From Aquisphaera insulae (GTDB taxonomy: Bacteria > Planctomycetota > Planctomycetia > Isosphaerales > Isosphaeraceae): DNA of 64,000 nucleotides. Where the stretch lies: the NCBI RefSeq assembly GCF_011064615.1, contig NZ_JAALJH010000025.1, positions 37,178-101,177 on the forward strand, in the 5' to 3' direction. Under the pieces are notes generated by a model, which was not told the origin of the DNA, searched no databases, and was given only the letters and a program-made list of their open reading frames with translations. The position numbers were made by a program, and so were the translations under genes. Shown here piece by piece: positions 41,771 to 50,321 of the stretch. Every line of letters starts with the position of its first letter. Position 1 is the first letter of the stretch.

Positions 41771-42604
41771 TCACGGCTTCCCGGATCCTGGAGAGGCCCG
41801 CCAGGTGGCCGCGGCGAGGCGATCGACTCCCTGTCCTTCGCTGACGAGGATCAGGTCATCGCCGTCCCAGGTGATCCCCTCGACGGGCCGCTCCGGATAG
41901 CGGACCGTCGACAGGAGTTCCCATCCGCCGTCGCGGTCGCGGCGGTAAATCCGCGTGACCGACTCCGAGCAGGCGGCAAGGAGCGTGCCATCGGCGTTCA
42001 GGCTGGTCCCCGTGACCGGCTCGACGAATCCCGGCAAGGTCCCCAGTCGCCTGGGCATCGCCGGCCGGAGCAGGGGGGCCGCCGGCCGGAAGGGGATGGC
42101 GTTGAGCACCGCCTCCTTGCCGTCGAACCGCTTGGTCGCGACGATCACCGAATGCGAGCCCGCGTCGTGGAAGATCCCCTCGGCGTCGAAGCGACCGCCC
42201 GGGGGGAAGCCGTAGAAGCTCGCCGACGTGGGCTTCAAGGCTTCGACCGCCGGCCTCGCCGGGTCGGGCTCGTCGATCTGGTAGATGACGCGGAGGGGGA
42301 GCCGGCCGCCGTTGTTGCCCGTGTCCCCGAGGTAGAGATGCCCCTCGTCGTCCGCGGCGATGTCCTCCCAGTCCACGTTCGGCACCGCGATCCGGAAGCT
42401 CGCGACGATCGAGCCGTCGCGGCGAATGGCGAAGAGGAGCGGGGCGTTGCCGGAGTCGTTGTGGACCCAGAAGATCCCCGGATGACGCCGGCTGCGGACG
42501 ATCCCCGAGGCCTCCGGCAGGATCCGTCGATCGAAACGGCCGAGCGACTCGAGCGGAGGCTCCAGGCCCAGGCAGAGCAGGACCGGGGCGAGGATCGCGA
42601 TCAT
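41771..42604 (-). CDS. secreted beta-propeller-like protein (SdiA-regulated/phytase-like)
   Basis: The 277-residue product has a short signal peptide. Repeated beta-blade segments follow: LPEASGIVRSRRHPGIFWVH, LFAIRRDGSIVASF, NVDWEDIAADDEGHLYLGDT, GRFDAEGIFHDAGSHSVIVA, VTGTSLNADGTLLAACSES and PVEGITWDGDDLILVSEGQG. The pattern resembles SdiA-regulated and esterase-like phytase propellers. Substrate unknown. Its ATG overlaps the stop of the upstream methyltransferase by 4 bases, so the two are translationally coupled, although no functional link is obvious. Confidence 0.7.
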   Translation of the reverse strand: MIAILAPVLLCLGLEPPLESLGRFDRRILPEASGIVRSRRHPGIFWVHNDSGNAPLLFAIRRDGSIVASFRIAVPNVDWEDIAADDEGHLYLGDTGNNGGRLPLRVIYQIDEPDPARPAVEALKPTSASFYGFPPGGRFDAEGIFHDAGSHSVIVATKRFDGKEAVLNAIPFRPAAPLLRPAMPRRLGTLPGFVEPVTGTSLNADGTLLAACSESVTRIYRRDRDGGWELLSTVRYPERPVEGITWDGDDLILVSEGQGVDRLAAATWRASPGSGKP

Positions 42605-43836
42605 TCGCGCTCCTCCACGACGGGAGGCACGGGGTCGCCGACGCGGAGCCACGCGGCTTTCAGGTAGGCCCCCTCGGGGGCGTCCAGGGCCACGGGATGG
42701 TCCGCGGAGGCCCCGGTCATGGCCAGGAGCTGGACCGATCGACCGGCCTTCCGGGCCGCCGCGCGGAGCAGGTACTGGAAGTCCGCGGCGGCCAGCAGCC
42801 CCGAGCACGAGCAGGTCAGCAGGAGCCCGCCGGGCTCCACCAGGCCGATCCCCAGGACGTTCAGGTCGAAGTACTTCCGCTTGCCCGCGGAGACCTCCTC
42901 GCGGTCCAGGATCAGCTTGGGGGGATCCAGGACGACGACGCCATAGGTCTTGCCGTTGACGCCCATCTGCCGCATGTAGCCGAAGGCGTCGGCGTGCACG
43001 GCGTTGAGGCGCACGTTGTTGGCGTTGCCGTTCTCGCGGGCCAGCGCGACGGCCTTCTCGTCGAGATCGACGCAGGTCACCTCGCTCGCCCCGCCGCGGA
43101 GGAGGGCGTTGAGGCCGAATCCACCCGTGTAGCAGCAGGCGTCCAGGACGGCCTTGCCGCCGCAGAATCGGGCGAGGTCCTTGCGGTTGTCGCGCTGGTC
43201 GCAGAAGAAGCCCGTCTTGTGCCCCTCGTCGAAGTGGATCCGGTACTTCACGCCGTGCTCGACGATCGTCACCCGCGGCGGCAGGCCGGGGCTGGCCAGG
43301 GCTCGGCCGGGGAAATCCTCCTGCATCGCGACCCGGTCGTCGACGTGGACGCGGAAGTGCTTCGTCCCCATCCGGGCCGCACAGAGGTCCAGGATCGGGC
43401 CGATTCGCTGGTACATGCCGATGCTGAAGATCTCGACCGAGAGGACGTCATCGTAGCGGTCGACGATCAGGCCGGACAGGCCGTCCCCCTCCGCGTGGAG
43501 GAGCCGATAGGCGTTCGACTGCTCGTCGAGCTTGAGCAGGTCTCGGCGGAGGGCGACCGCCCGGTCGATCCGGCCCGCCCAGAAGTCCGGGCCGGGAGGG
43601 CCGGCCTCACGCCAGAGCATCCGGAGCGAGATCTGCGACCGGGCATTCCAGAGGCCGTAGCCGATCGCTCGCCCGTCGCGGTCGACGACGCGGACGAGGT
43701 CCCCCTGGTTGGGGATCCCGGCCCCGACGGGGCCGTCGATCATCTTGCGGAAGACGAACGGATGGGCCCCGGTCGCCCGGATGGCCACCGTCGGCAGCGC
43801 TCCTTCGGGCTCGAGGCTGCGGTCGGGGATCGCCAT
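42601..43836 (-). CDS. rlmI: class I rRNA large-subunit methyltransferase, RlmI-like
   Basis: The 411-residue protein has an N-terminal PUA domain (FVFRKMIDGPVGAGIPNQGD, GLWNARSQISLRML), a linker domain (GLSGLIVDRYDDVLSVE) and the SAM-binding domain. There VLDACCYTGGFGLNALLRGG, VTCVDLDEKAVALARENGNA, GVVVLDPPKLILDREE and LLTCSCSGLL fit an RNA m5C methyltransferase, with the Cys in CSCS as the expected catalytic residue. RlmI modifies 23S rRNA C1962 in E. coli. The start is uncertain: ATG 43836 and ATG 43917 are both possible and neither has a good ribosome-binding site; the extra 27 residues are Pro/Arg-rich. Confidence 0.87.
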   Translation of the reverse strand: MAIPDRSLEPEGALPTVAIRATGAHPFVFRKMIDGPVGAGIPNQGDLVRVVDRDGRAIGYGLWNARSQISLRMLWREAGPPGPDFWAGRIDRAVALRRDLLKLDEQSNAYRLLHAEGDGLSGLIVDRYDDVLSVEIFSIGMYQRIGPILDLCAARMGTKHFRVHVDDRVAMQEDFPGRALASPGLPPRVTIVEHGVKYRIHFDEGHKTGFFCDQRDNRKDLARFCGGKAVLDACCYTGGFGLNALLRGGASEVTCVDLDEKAVALARENGNANNVRLNAVHADAFGYMRQMGVNGKTYGVVVLDPPKLILDREEVSAGKRKYFDLNVLGIGLVEPGGLLLTCSCSGLLAAADFQYLLRAAARKAGRSVQLLAMTGASADHPVALDAPEGAYLKAAWLRVGDPVPPVVEERE

Positions 43837-43969
43837 GGGGGGCGATTCCGACTCCGCTCCCTGGGGGCGGAGCCGGGGCCGGGGATTCGGTCGGGAGCGG
43901 GGGCTTCGTGGCGGCATCGGGATGAGACTGGGCTAAGTAGGTTGGGGCAGGGGAGGTGGCGACGAGCCT

Positions 43970-44296
43970 TCAGACCTCGTCATCGCCGTCGATGTCGTCG
44001 ATCTCATCGGGGCCGATCTCGCCGCGACGGATGAGTCGTCGGAGCCGGACCAGGAGGGCCGTGGCATAACGCTGGAGCGCGAGCTGCTGCGTCAGCACCG
44101 CCTCGTCGGCGGCCGAGACCGGAATCCCGGCCATGATCCGGTGGGCCTGAACCAGGCTGTCCCAGCCGATGTCGATCACCTTGGGGACCGCCTCCGGATC
44201 TTGCCGGGCCTGGGCCATGAGCTGGCGGGCCTTCTTCAATCCGGCCTGAGCCTGCTTGAGGTTCCTCAAGGCCGCTCCCGAGCTCATCTCCGCCAT
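43970..44296 (-). CDS. small hypothetical helical protein
   Basis: The 108-residue product is helical and charged, with AALRNLKQAQAGLKKARQLM near the start, LALQRYATALLVRLRRLIRR later and an acidic end (DEIDDIDGDDEV). I recognise no family. It is divergent from clpS across 117 bases. Longer upstream sequence in this frame runs over clpS and is not coding. Confidence 0.6.
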   Translation of the reverse strand: MAEMSSGAALRNLKQAQAGLKKARQLMAQARQDPEAVPKVIDIGWDSLVQAHRIMAGIPVSAADEAVLTQQLALQRYATALLVRLRRLIRRGEIGPDEIDDIDGDDEV

Positions 44297-44413
44297 GATC
44301 CGCCCCGCGTCGTGTGGTCTGAAATCCGGATTTTCACTCGTTCTTCTCCGGCTGCCGATATTAGAGTAGTGGAGACGGACACGCGTGCACAACGCCTCCC
44401 AGGAGTCGAACAC

Positions 44414-44752
44414 ATGTCGGGAGACTACGAGTCCAGCACCGTTGTCGAGCCGGCGGTGGAGCAGGAAGTCCGCACCAAGCGGCTGCCCCCGTACAACGTG
44501 ATCCTGGTCAACGACGAGGATCACACCTTCGAGTACGTGATCGAGCTGCTGATCAAGCTCTTCGCCCACTCCCTGCCGCGTGCCAAGGACCTGACCTGGG
44601 AGGTCCACTCGCGAGGCCGCGCCATCGCCATGACGACCCACAAGGAGCGCGCCGAGCTCAAGCGCGACCAGGTGCTCGCCTATGGGCCCGACCCGCGGCT
44701 GGCTCGCTCGAAGGCCTCGCTCCGCTGCTACATCGAGCCGGCGGAGGGCTGA
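44414..44752 (+). CDS. clpS: ATP-dependent Clp protease adaptor ClpS
   Basis: The 112-residue protein has the ClpS core: PYNVILVNDEDHTFEYVIEL with the Asn-Asp-Asp residues that hold an N-degron amino group, then LIKLFAHSLPRAKDLTWEVH and GRAIAMTTHKERAELKRDQV, matching the region that binds ClpA/ClpC. It delivers substrates with destabilising N-terminal residues to ClpAP or ClpCP. No clp ATPase or clpP gene is in the window. AGGAG lies 8 bases before ATG 44414. Confidence 0.9.
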   Translation: MSGDYESSTVVEPAVEQEVRTKRLPPYNVILVNDEDHTFEYVIELLIKLFAHSLPRAKDLTWEVHSRGRAIAMTTHKERAELKRDQVLAYGPDPRLARSKASLRCYIEPAEG

Positions 44753-44794
44753 GCGTGGCAACGACCACGGCCTCCGTCCGGACGCCTCGACGGA

Positions 44795-45313
44795 TCATCG
44801 CAGGCATCGCAGGGTTGTGATCAGACGACCGCACTCCTCCCGGGCGGAGCGGACGGACTCCACTCCTGAGCAGCCCCCGATGCGGTCTCCGGATCGCTCC
44901 AGGGCCTCCTCGATGAGCTCCGCGTCAAGCCATGGTCGTGCGTGGAGTGCCCGCGGGTCGTGGCCTTCGATCTCTCGGTGCAGGATTGCGGAGACGCGAT
45001 CCAGATGGGCCGCGATCGAGTTCGAGTGGCTTTCGCCCCCGGTACCGAGCTGAATCTCGGCCTCCATGACCTGCGCGGAGGCATCGACGAGGGCCTCCGG
45101 CGGGAGCCGGCCTCCCTCGTAGAGGCTTGCTCGAGACCGGAATCGCCCTATGACCCTGGCGTGTTCCTCGAGGGAACGGCGCCTGTGCGCGAGTATACCG
45201 GTGGTGAGGACGACCGCGGCGATGGCAACCAGCGTCAGCAGGTGACGGATCGAGCGGCAGGCCGGCCGACCGGCCTGCGCACCGCGAACCTCGCCGCGGC
45301 CCGATCGGGTCAT
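44795..45313 (-). CDS. single-pass membrane protein coupled to infC
   Basis: The 172-residue protein has one N-terminal membrane helix (IRHLLTLVAIAAVVLTTGIL) and a soluble helical region of about 120 residues with RSLEEHARVIGRFRSRASLY and HLDRVSAILHREIEGHDP. No family was recognised. Its ATG overlaps the infC stop (ATGA), so it is read from the infC transcript by translational coupling. Its role is unknown. Confidence 0.65.
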   Translation of the reverse strand: MTRSGRGEVRGAQAGRPACRSIRHLLTLVAIAAVVLTTGILAHRRRSLEEHARVIGRFRSRASLYEGGRLPPEALVDASAQVMEAEIQLGTGGESHSNSIAAHLDRVSAILHREIEGHDPRALHARPWLDAELIEEALERSGDRIGGCSGVESVRSAREECGRLITTLRCLR

Positions 45314-45822
45314 GCCTTGGGGGCGAGGATGGCGGTCATCCGGCGTCCTTCCATGGATGGGTTCTTCTCGAGCTTGCCGACGTCCTCCAGGGACTTCAGC
45401 ACCTCTTCCATGACCCTCCGCCCCTCGTCGATGTGGGCGAGCTCGCGGCCGCGGAAGAGGACGTTGACCAGGACCTTGTCCTTCTGGTCGAGGAATTCCC
45501 GCGCGCGTTTGACCTTGACCTCGATATCGTGCTCGCCCGTCTTGGGCCGCACGCGGATCTCCTTGACCTGGATCTGGTGCTGCTTCTGCTTGGAGAGCTT
45601 CTTCTTCTGGGTGTACTTGAACTTCCCGTAGTCGATGATCTTGCACACCGGCGGCCGCTCGTTGGCGGCCACCTCGACCAGATCCATGCCCGCCTCGCGG
45701 GCGTGCTCCAGGGCCTTGCTCGTCGGCATGACGCCGAGCATGGCACCTTCGGCGTTGATGACCCGCACGGGGGAGATGCGGATCTGCTCGTTCACCCTCA
45801 ATCCACGCTCGATCGGTCCGAT
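45310..45822 (-). CDS. infC: translation initiation factor IF-3, probable ATC start
   Basis: The 170-residue protein has the IF3 N-domain (RVNEQIRISPVRVINAEG, LEHAREAGMDLVEVAANERP, KIIDYGKFKYTQKKK) and the C-domain (KEIRVRPKTGEHDIEVKVKR, GRELAHIDEGRRVMEEVL). It prevents 50S joining and proofreads start codons. No ATG fits. An in-frame ATC at 45822 lies exactly 7 bases behind GGAGG (45834-45830), whereas TTG at 45801 lacks a properly spaced site. IF3 genes of other bacteria use AUU or AUC as a rare start for autoregulation, so ATC is preferred. It has its own promoter at 45964-45992. Confidence 0.92.
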   Translation of the reverse strand: MGPIERGLRVNEQIRISPVRVINAEGAMLGVMPTSKALEHAREAGMDLVEVAANERPPVCKIIDYGKFKYTQKKKLSKQKQHQIQVKEIRVRPKTGEHDIEVKVKRAREFLDQKDKVLVNVLFRGRELAHIDEGRRVMEEVLKSLEDVGKLEKNPSMEGRRMTAILAPKA

Positions 45823-45864
45823 GACACGTCCTCCTCAAGGACGAAGCAGGATTTCCTCCGCGAA

Positions 45865-45906
45865 CGGGAGCGATCTGCCGCCCGACCCGGGGCGGAAATG
45901 CTCCCG
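45865..45906 (-). promoter_or_regulatory. structured leader hairpin of infC
   Basis: In the infC leader CGGGAGC pairs with GCTCCCG (45906-45900 with 45871-45865, 7 bases), and inside it CCGCCC pairs with GGGCGG (45895-45890 with 45883-45878). It lies about 40 bases before the ribosome-binding site and could take part in regulation of infC. Confidence 0.5.
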
Positions 45907-45963
45907 AAACGACATCCGCCGGCCACATTAGCCGGCCATTCCGTCGCCGCGAGGCAATCAAGG

Positions 45964-45992
45964 ACTGTAATTTCGGATTGGACTTGTGTCAA
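45964..45992 (-). promoter_or_regulatory. strong sigma-70 promoter of infC
   Basis: On the minus strand TTGACA (45992-45987), a perfect -35, is followed after 17 bases by TACAGT (45969-45964). Transcription from about 45957 gives a leader of about 135 nt before the ATC at 45822. Confidence 0.8.
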
Positions 45993-46021
45993 GATCCGGC
46001 GCGAAGTCATTAGGGGATCGC

Positions 46022-46041
46022 GCCCGGACTCATTTCCGGGC
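46022..46041 (-). terminator. hairpin at the end of the GH127 gene
   Basis: GCCCGGA and TCCGGGC (46022-46028 and 46035-46041) form a 7-base stem with a 6-base loop containing the stop codon of the GH127 gene. It could separate this gene run from the infC promoter 30 bases on. Confidence 0.35.
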
Positions 46042-48522
46042 CTCGCTCCCCGGATCGGCCGGCAGCGTGCGGACGTCGAAGAGGCCCCCCGACATGTTCC
46101 CGGGGTGGCCCTGGAATCGGATCGTGATCGTCCGCTTGCCCCTGGTCAGGTCGCGCGGGATGGGAACCTCCACCGTGTAGAAGTCCTCCGTGCCCCGATC
46201 ACCGAGGGTTGTGGTCGCAATCGTCTTGCCGTCGGCGAGGACGTCGAAGGTCCGGGCGCCGGTCTCCCGGCCCCAGTAGCGGCAGGCGAGCACCGCCCCG
46301 GCGGCCGGCTCGACCTTCATCACGTAGCTGAACCAGCCCCCCGGAGAGGCGTCACGCCAGTGCGATTCCATCCGCCGGCCGTAGGCGCCGGGGCCGGTGT
46401 TCGATCGCTCAGATTCGAGGTGATGGGCGGACTCCGACACCGGGTCGCCGATCCGCACGAAGTCGATCGACCGGGCGTCGAGCTCACGGAACCGCTTCGC
46501 CTCGGCCTCGAGGCGGGCAACCTCCGCGTCGTACGCGTCCGGGCTCAACGTCCGCCAGTAGACCGCGTACCGCGCGTAGTGGTTCCGGTAGAACGGGATC
46601 AATTCCTGCTCCGCCGGCCGGAGAAATCCCCTGGTCGTCCGGAACGTCAGGGGCTTGCCCGGGACCGGCTCGAGATGATCGAGCAGGGCCGCGGGCGTCT
46701 CCGCCGCGATCGTCGGGACCGTGGCCTCGGGGACCGGTCGGCGGCCGATGGTGTCCCCGATCTGCCAGAAGTCAAGCCGCGACAGCTCGCCCGCCCCGAA
46801 CGCCCCGGACAGGACGATCGGCCCGTACAGGAACGCCGCGTAGCGATCGCTGTTCCGCAGGCGTTCCATGGTCAGGTGCATCGGCAGGGAGACCGCGACC
46901 GAATCGCCGGGCTTCCACTCCCTGGTGATCGCCGCGAAATCGCCCGGTCGAGTCGAGGAGTCGACGGGCTGCCCGTTGAGCTCGAGCTTCAGCGCCCCCG
47001 CGGGTATCCACGACGGATGGCGGACCCTCAGGGTCCACGGCTTGCCCGGGGTCTTCACCACGGCGAGCCTCGTCGAGGGGACCTCGGGGAATCCCGTCTC
47101 CTGCCGGACGGTGATCCCGGCCTCATCCCAGGCCAGCTCCGAGGCGATGAACAGGTTCACGTCGATCGCCGAGCTGTCCGGCGCGTGAGTGTAGATCATC
47201 TGGGCGTACTTGCCGGGGCTCTCCAGGCCGGTGCCGGTGCAGCACCACATCGAGTCGAACTCGTCGGAGTACACCCGGTACGTCCCCGGCAAGAGCGGCG
47301 TGTAGTAGCAGACCATGCCTCGCTCGGGCTCGTGGGCCGCCAGCAGGTGATTCCAGAGGATCCGCTCGTACTGATCGAGGGCGGCCGGCGTGGGCCTCGA
47401 CTCGTGGAGTGCCTCGATGAGCCGGAGCATGTTCACGGAGTTGCAGGTCTCCGGCCCGGCCGGGACGTGGAGCGCCCGCTCGGCCTCGTCGGGCGGGAAG
47501 AAGTGCTCCCCCGCGCTGTTGCCGCCGATCACCCAGGAGCGGCGGCCGATGACCTCGTCCAGGAAGTGGCCCGCCGCCTGGTGCAGGCGAGCCTCGCCGA
47601 GATGCCGGTAAACCCGCTCGAACCCGGTGAAGGCGGGGATCGTGCAATTGGCGTGATATCCGTCGAGGAAGTCGCCGCGATTCTCGGCCATCGGCCCCAG
47701 GACGCGATCGAAGCAGAGCCGTCGAGCCCATTTCAGATACTTCGGGTCACCCGTCAGCCGGTAGACGTCGACCATCGACTCGTGGATCGACCCGTGCTCG
47801 CAGAAGAGGAGCTCCTGGACCTTCCGGTCGTCGAGATGATCGAGGACGTCGTGGCCGAACCAGTCCGCGGTCCGGATCAGCACCCGCCTGGCCGTCTCGC
47901 TGCCGGTGGCGAGGTAAGCCTCGTAGAGGCCCAGCGTGATCTTGTTCCAGGTGTAGGTCGGCTCGAAAACGCCGTTGATCTGGTAGCCGTAGTTCGGCTC
48001 GGGATTCGTGACCTTGAAGTTCCCGGCCGCCACCTCGGCGAACAACGCCTTTCCCCCCGGCACGGGGAGGAGATAGCCGGAGCGATTGGCGGCCTGGACC
48101 TCCGCGAGCTGGTCGGCGATGTACTCGAGCCGGGATTTCAGCGTGGCGTCGCCCGTGGCCTGGACGGTCATCCCCGCGCCCGACATGAAGAAGCCCAGGA
48201 TGTGTCCGTAGAGCAGGGGCGGCTCCGACTCCCAGCCGCGATAAGGGGGCGCCTTCGGCTCCAGCCCGGCCTCCTTGCGGAAGAGGCTGAGCAATCGATC
48301 CGGATCGAGCTTCAGGAGGTACTGGCGGTTCTTCTCCTGCTGGGCGCCGAAGGGCCCGCCCCGGAGCCGGACCTGCCGGAGCGGGAAGAGGACGGACCTG
48401 GCGGGGACGGCTCGCGGCGGATTCGTGGGATCGGCCAACGATCGCGAGCTCGACAGCGTCCATGCCAAGATCGCCGACAGTACGAGCCTGGTCGCGGACG
48501 AGGAGAGGGTCGATTCCAGCAT
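46030..48522 (-). CDS. secreted GH127-like (DUF1680) glycoside hydrolase
   Basis: The 830-residue protein has a signal peptide and a GH127 (alpha/alpha)6 barrel: FGAQQEKNRQYLLKLDPDRL, PLLYGHILGFFMSGAGM, LFCEHGSIHESMVDVYRLTG and HFFPPDEAERALHVP. GPETCNSVNMLRLIEALHES and SMWCCTGTGLESPGKYAQM hold the Cys residues and Glu that bind zinc and act in catalysis in beta-L-arabinofuranosidases. A beta-sandwich and a C-terminal carbohydrate-binding-like domain follow (about 675-830). The expected substrate is L-arabinofuranosides or related sugars. ATG 48522 has GGAG 6 bases upstream; TTG 48534 behind GGAGGT is an alternative. It is the last gene of a four-gene run. Confidence 0.9.
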   Translation of the reverse strand: MLESTLSSSATRLVLSAILAWTLSSSRSLADPTNPPRAVPARSVLFPLRQVRLRGGPFGAQQEKNRQYLLKLDPDRLLSLFRKEAGLEPKAPPYRGWESEPPLLYGHILGFFMSGAGMTVQATGDATLKSRLEYIADQLAEVQAANRSGYLLPVPGGKALFAEVAAGNFKVTNPEPNYGYQINGVFEPTYTWNKITLGLYEAYLATGSETARRVLIRTADWFGHDVLDHLDDRKVQELLFCEHGSIHESMVDVYRLTGDPKYLKWARRLCFDRVLGPMAENRGDFLDGYHANCTIPAFTGFERVYRHLGEARLHQAAGHFLDEVIGRRSWVIGGNSAGEHFFPPDEAERALHVPAGPETCNSVNMLRLIEALHESRPTPAALDQYERILWNHLLAAHEPERGMVCYYTPLLPGTYRVYSDEFDSMWCCTGTGLESPGKYAQMIYTHAPDSSAIDVNLFIASELAWDEAGITVRQETGFPEVPSTRLAVVKTPGKPWTLRVRHPSWIPAGALKLELNGQPVDSSTRPGDFAAITREWKPGDSVAVSLPMHLTMERLRNSDRYAAFLYGPIVLSGAFGAGELSRLDFWQIGDTIGRRPVPEATVPTIAAETPAALLDHLEPVPGKPLTFRTTRGFLRPAEQELIPFYRNHYARYAVYWRTLSPDAYDAEVARLEAEAKRFRELDARSIDFVRIGDPVSESAHHLESERSNTGPGAYGRRMESHWRDASPGGWFSYVMKVEPAAGAVLACRYWGRETGARTFDVLADGKTIATTTLGDRGTEDFYTVEVPIPRDLTRGKRTITIRFQGHPGNMSGGLFDVRTLPADPGSEARK

Positions 48523-48554
48523 CTTCGGCTCCAAGGCAGACCTCCGTCTCCGGC

Positions 48555-50306
48555 TCAGTCATCCGTGAGCGCGGTGCGTCGAGACGTGTTGACGGCCGGC
48601 CCTTTCCCGCTGCGAATATGGGTGATCTCGGTCCCGGGCCTCCCCGTGATCCAGACCGAGATCACGTGGTGGATCGCCACGCCCGGTGCTTCCGGCGCCT
48701 CGATGGCGTTTTCGGACTTCGTGGGCGAGTGGAGGAAGACCCCGTAAACCCCCAGGCCGCGGGCCTCGTGGCGGGTCACGCCGCTGGCGACCTTGTAGGC
48801 GGCGTACCCATTGACGCCGTCGTGCCGCCACGCCTCCTGGGTCGGGGCATCGTAGGGGAGCTCGCACTGGTAGAAGAAGACGCGGCCGTTCTCGCCGTTC
48901 CAGAGCGTCTGGTACTCCTGGAAGTGCTCGACGAAGAGGCCGTAGATCGTGACGTCGTCGCCGTTGACGATCAGGCCGTTCTTGGCCCGGTTCACGTCCC
49001 ATTTCGCCCCCGCGCCGTGGTCCGCACGCCAGATCCAGAGGTTGTCCCCGATGACGTCGTCGGAATCGATGACGAGGCACGCGTCCGCGGCCCCCGGGCT
49101 CGCCCCGCCGACCCGGCAGAAGACATCGGCCAGGAGGGTCGGGTTGGTGGAGTGACCCGCCTTGCCGGCCCGGCCGACCTGGAGGAGCACGGGCGATTTC
49201 TGCCTGCCCGCGTCGATCATGATGCCGCAGATCGAGGCGCCGTCCACGTCGTCGATGACCATCGCCGGCGTCCCACGATCCGGAACGAGCGTGGCGATTC
49301 CCAGCCCGAGCACCACGGTCCCCGGCCGCGTCACCTGGATGGGCTCGTCCAGGTGATAGACCCCGGGGGTCAGGAGCAGGTGCTTGCCGTTCGCGAGCGC
49401 CGAGTTCATCGTCGCCGCGGTGTCCTTGCCGGCCTGGGCCACGAGGAACCGTTCGATCGAGACGGTCTCCCCGCCCTTCTCGCCGCCGGACCAGCTCACA
49501 CCCCGGCTGGCCGAGGCGACCAACGCCGGCACCCGGACCGCGAGCCCTCCGCGGCCATGCTGGACCATATAGGGCTTCTCGCGGATCCGCGGGGTCTCCG
49601 AGATCACGGTGTAAGGCTTCCCGGGCCACGGCTCCGTGGGCGGATTGTCCGCGCCGACGAAGACCATGTTCCAGTTCGCCCCCAGCCATTGCCTCCACTC
49701 CGTGTTGCGGGAGAGCCACTGCTGCTGCGTGCCGGAATTCACCCGGCCGTCGACGCGGGAGTCGGCAAGGAAGCCGCCGCTCGACCAGCCGCCGTCCCAG
49801 AGGTTCAGGTGGCCGTGCACATGAACGCGGCGGAAAGACGTCCCCTGGGAGACGGCGAAGTTGATCGGCGTCGGCGACGTCGGCTGGACGGTCAGGTTCT
49901 CCGCGCCCCGCCAGAAGGTACAGGTCGCGTTCCCCCTCATCCAGTCGGCCTCGGAATGGACCGAGCCCCGGATGACCACGTCGCCCGGCGACGTGCCCAG
50001 CCCCAACGCCTGGGTGTAGAAGCCGAGGTTCACGTCCAGGTCGTAGGTGCCCGGCTTGAAGAGGTACGCGTGCCTGCCCCCGCCGAATTGGCTGTGCTCC
50101 TGCTCGTGGAAGACGGCGTTGAGCGTCTTCTGGATCTCCGCGGATGGCATGGAGGGGTCAAGGATCAGCACGTTCGGGCCGAGGTCGGGCTCCTCGGCGG
50201 GGGCGGGGGTGACCAGCAAGAGGCAGGAACCGAACGCGAGCACGGCCGCCGCGACGAGTGCGGCCGGTCGACCGGAAAAGCGATCGTTCCGACAGTTCGC
50301 CACCAT
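48555..50306 (-). CDS. secreted right-handed beta-helix protein
   Basis: The 583-residue protein has a signal peptide (AALVAAAVLAFGSCLLLV). Long stretches of short beta strands follow, with pectate-lyase-superfamily style: GGRHAYLFKPGTYDLDVNLG, RGSVHSEADWMRGNATCTFW, SFRRVHVHGHLNLWDGGWSS, GKHLLLTPGVYHLDEPIQVT and IYGLFVEHFQEYQTLWNGEN. It probably binds or cleaves a polysaccharide; no catalytic residues could be identified. GAGGAG precedes the ATG at 50306. It lies between the aldo/keto reductase (15-base gap) and GH127 genes in the same direction. Confidence 0.75.
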   Translation of the reverse strand: MVANCRNDRFSGRPAALVAAAVLAFGSCLLLVTPAPAEEPDLGPNVLILDPSMPSAEIQKTLNAVFHEQEHSQFGGGRHAYLFKPGTYDLDVNLGFYTQALGLGTSPGDVVIRGSVHSEADWMRGNATCTFWRGAENLTVQPTSPTPINFAVSQGTSFRRVHVHGHLNLWDGGWSSGGFLADSRVDGRVNSGTQQQWLSRNTEWRQWLGANWNMVFVGADNPPTEPWPGKPYTVISETPRIREKPYMVQHGRGGLAVRVPALVASASRGVSWSGGEKGGETVSIERFLVAQAGKDTAATMNSALANGKHLLLTPGVYHLDEPIQVTRPGTVVLGLGIATLVPDRGTPAMVIDDVDGASICGIMIDAGRQKSPVLLQVGRAGKAGHSTNPTLLADVFCRVGGASPGAADACLVIDSDDVIGDNLWIWRADHGAGAKWDVNRAKNGLIVNGDDVTIYGLFVEHFQEYQTLWNGENGRVFFYQCELPYDAPTQEAWRHDGVNGYAAYKVASGVTRHEARGLGVYGVFLHSPTKSENAIEAPEAPGVAIHHVISVWITGRPGTEITHIRSGKGPAVNTSRRTALTDD

Positions 50307-50321
50307 GTCTTTCTCCTCGCC

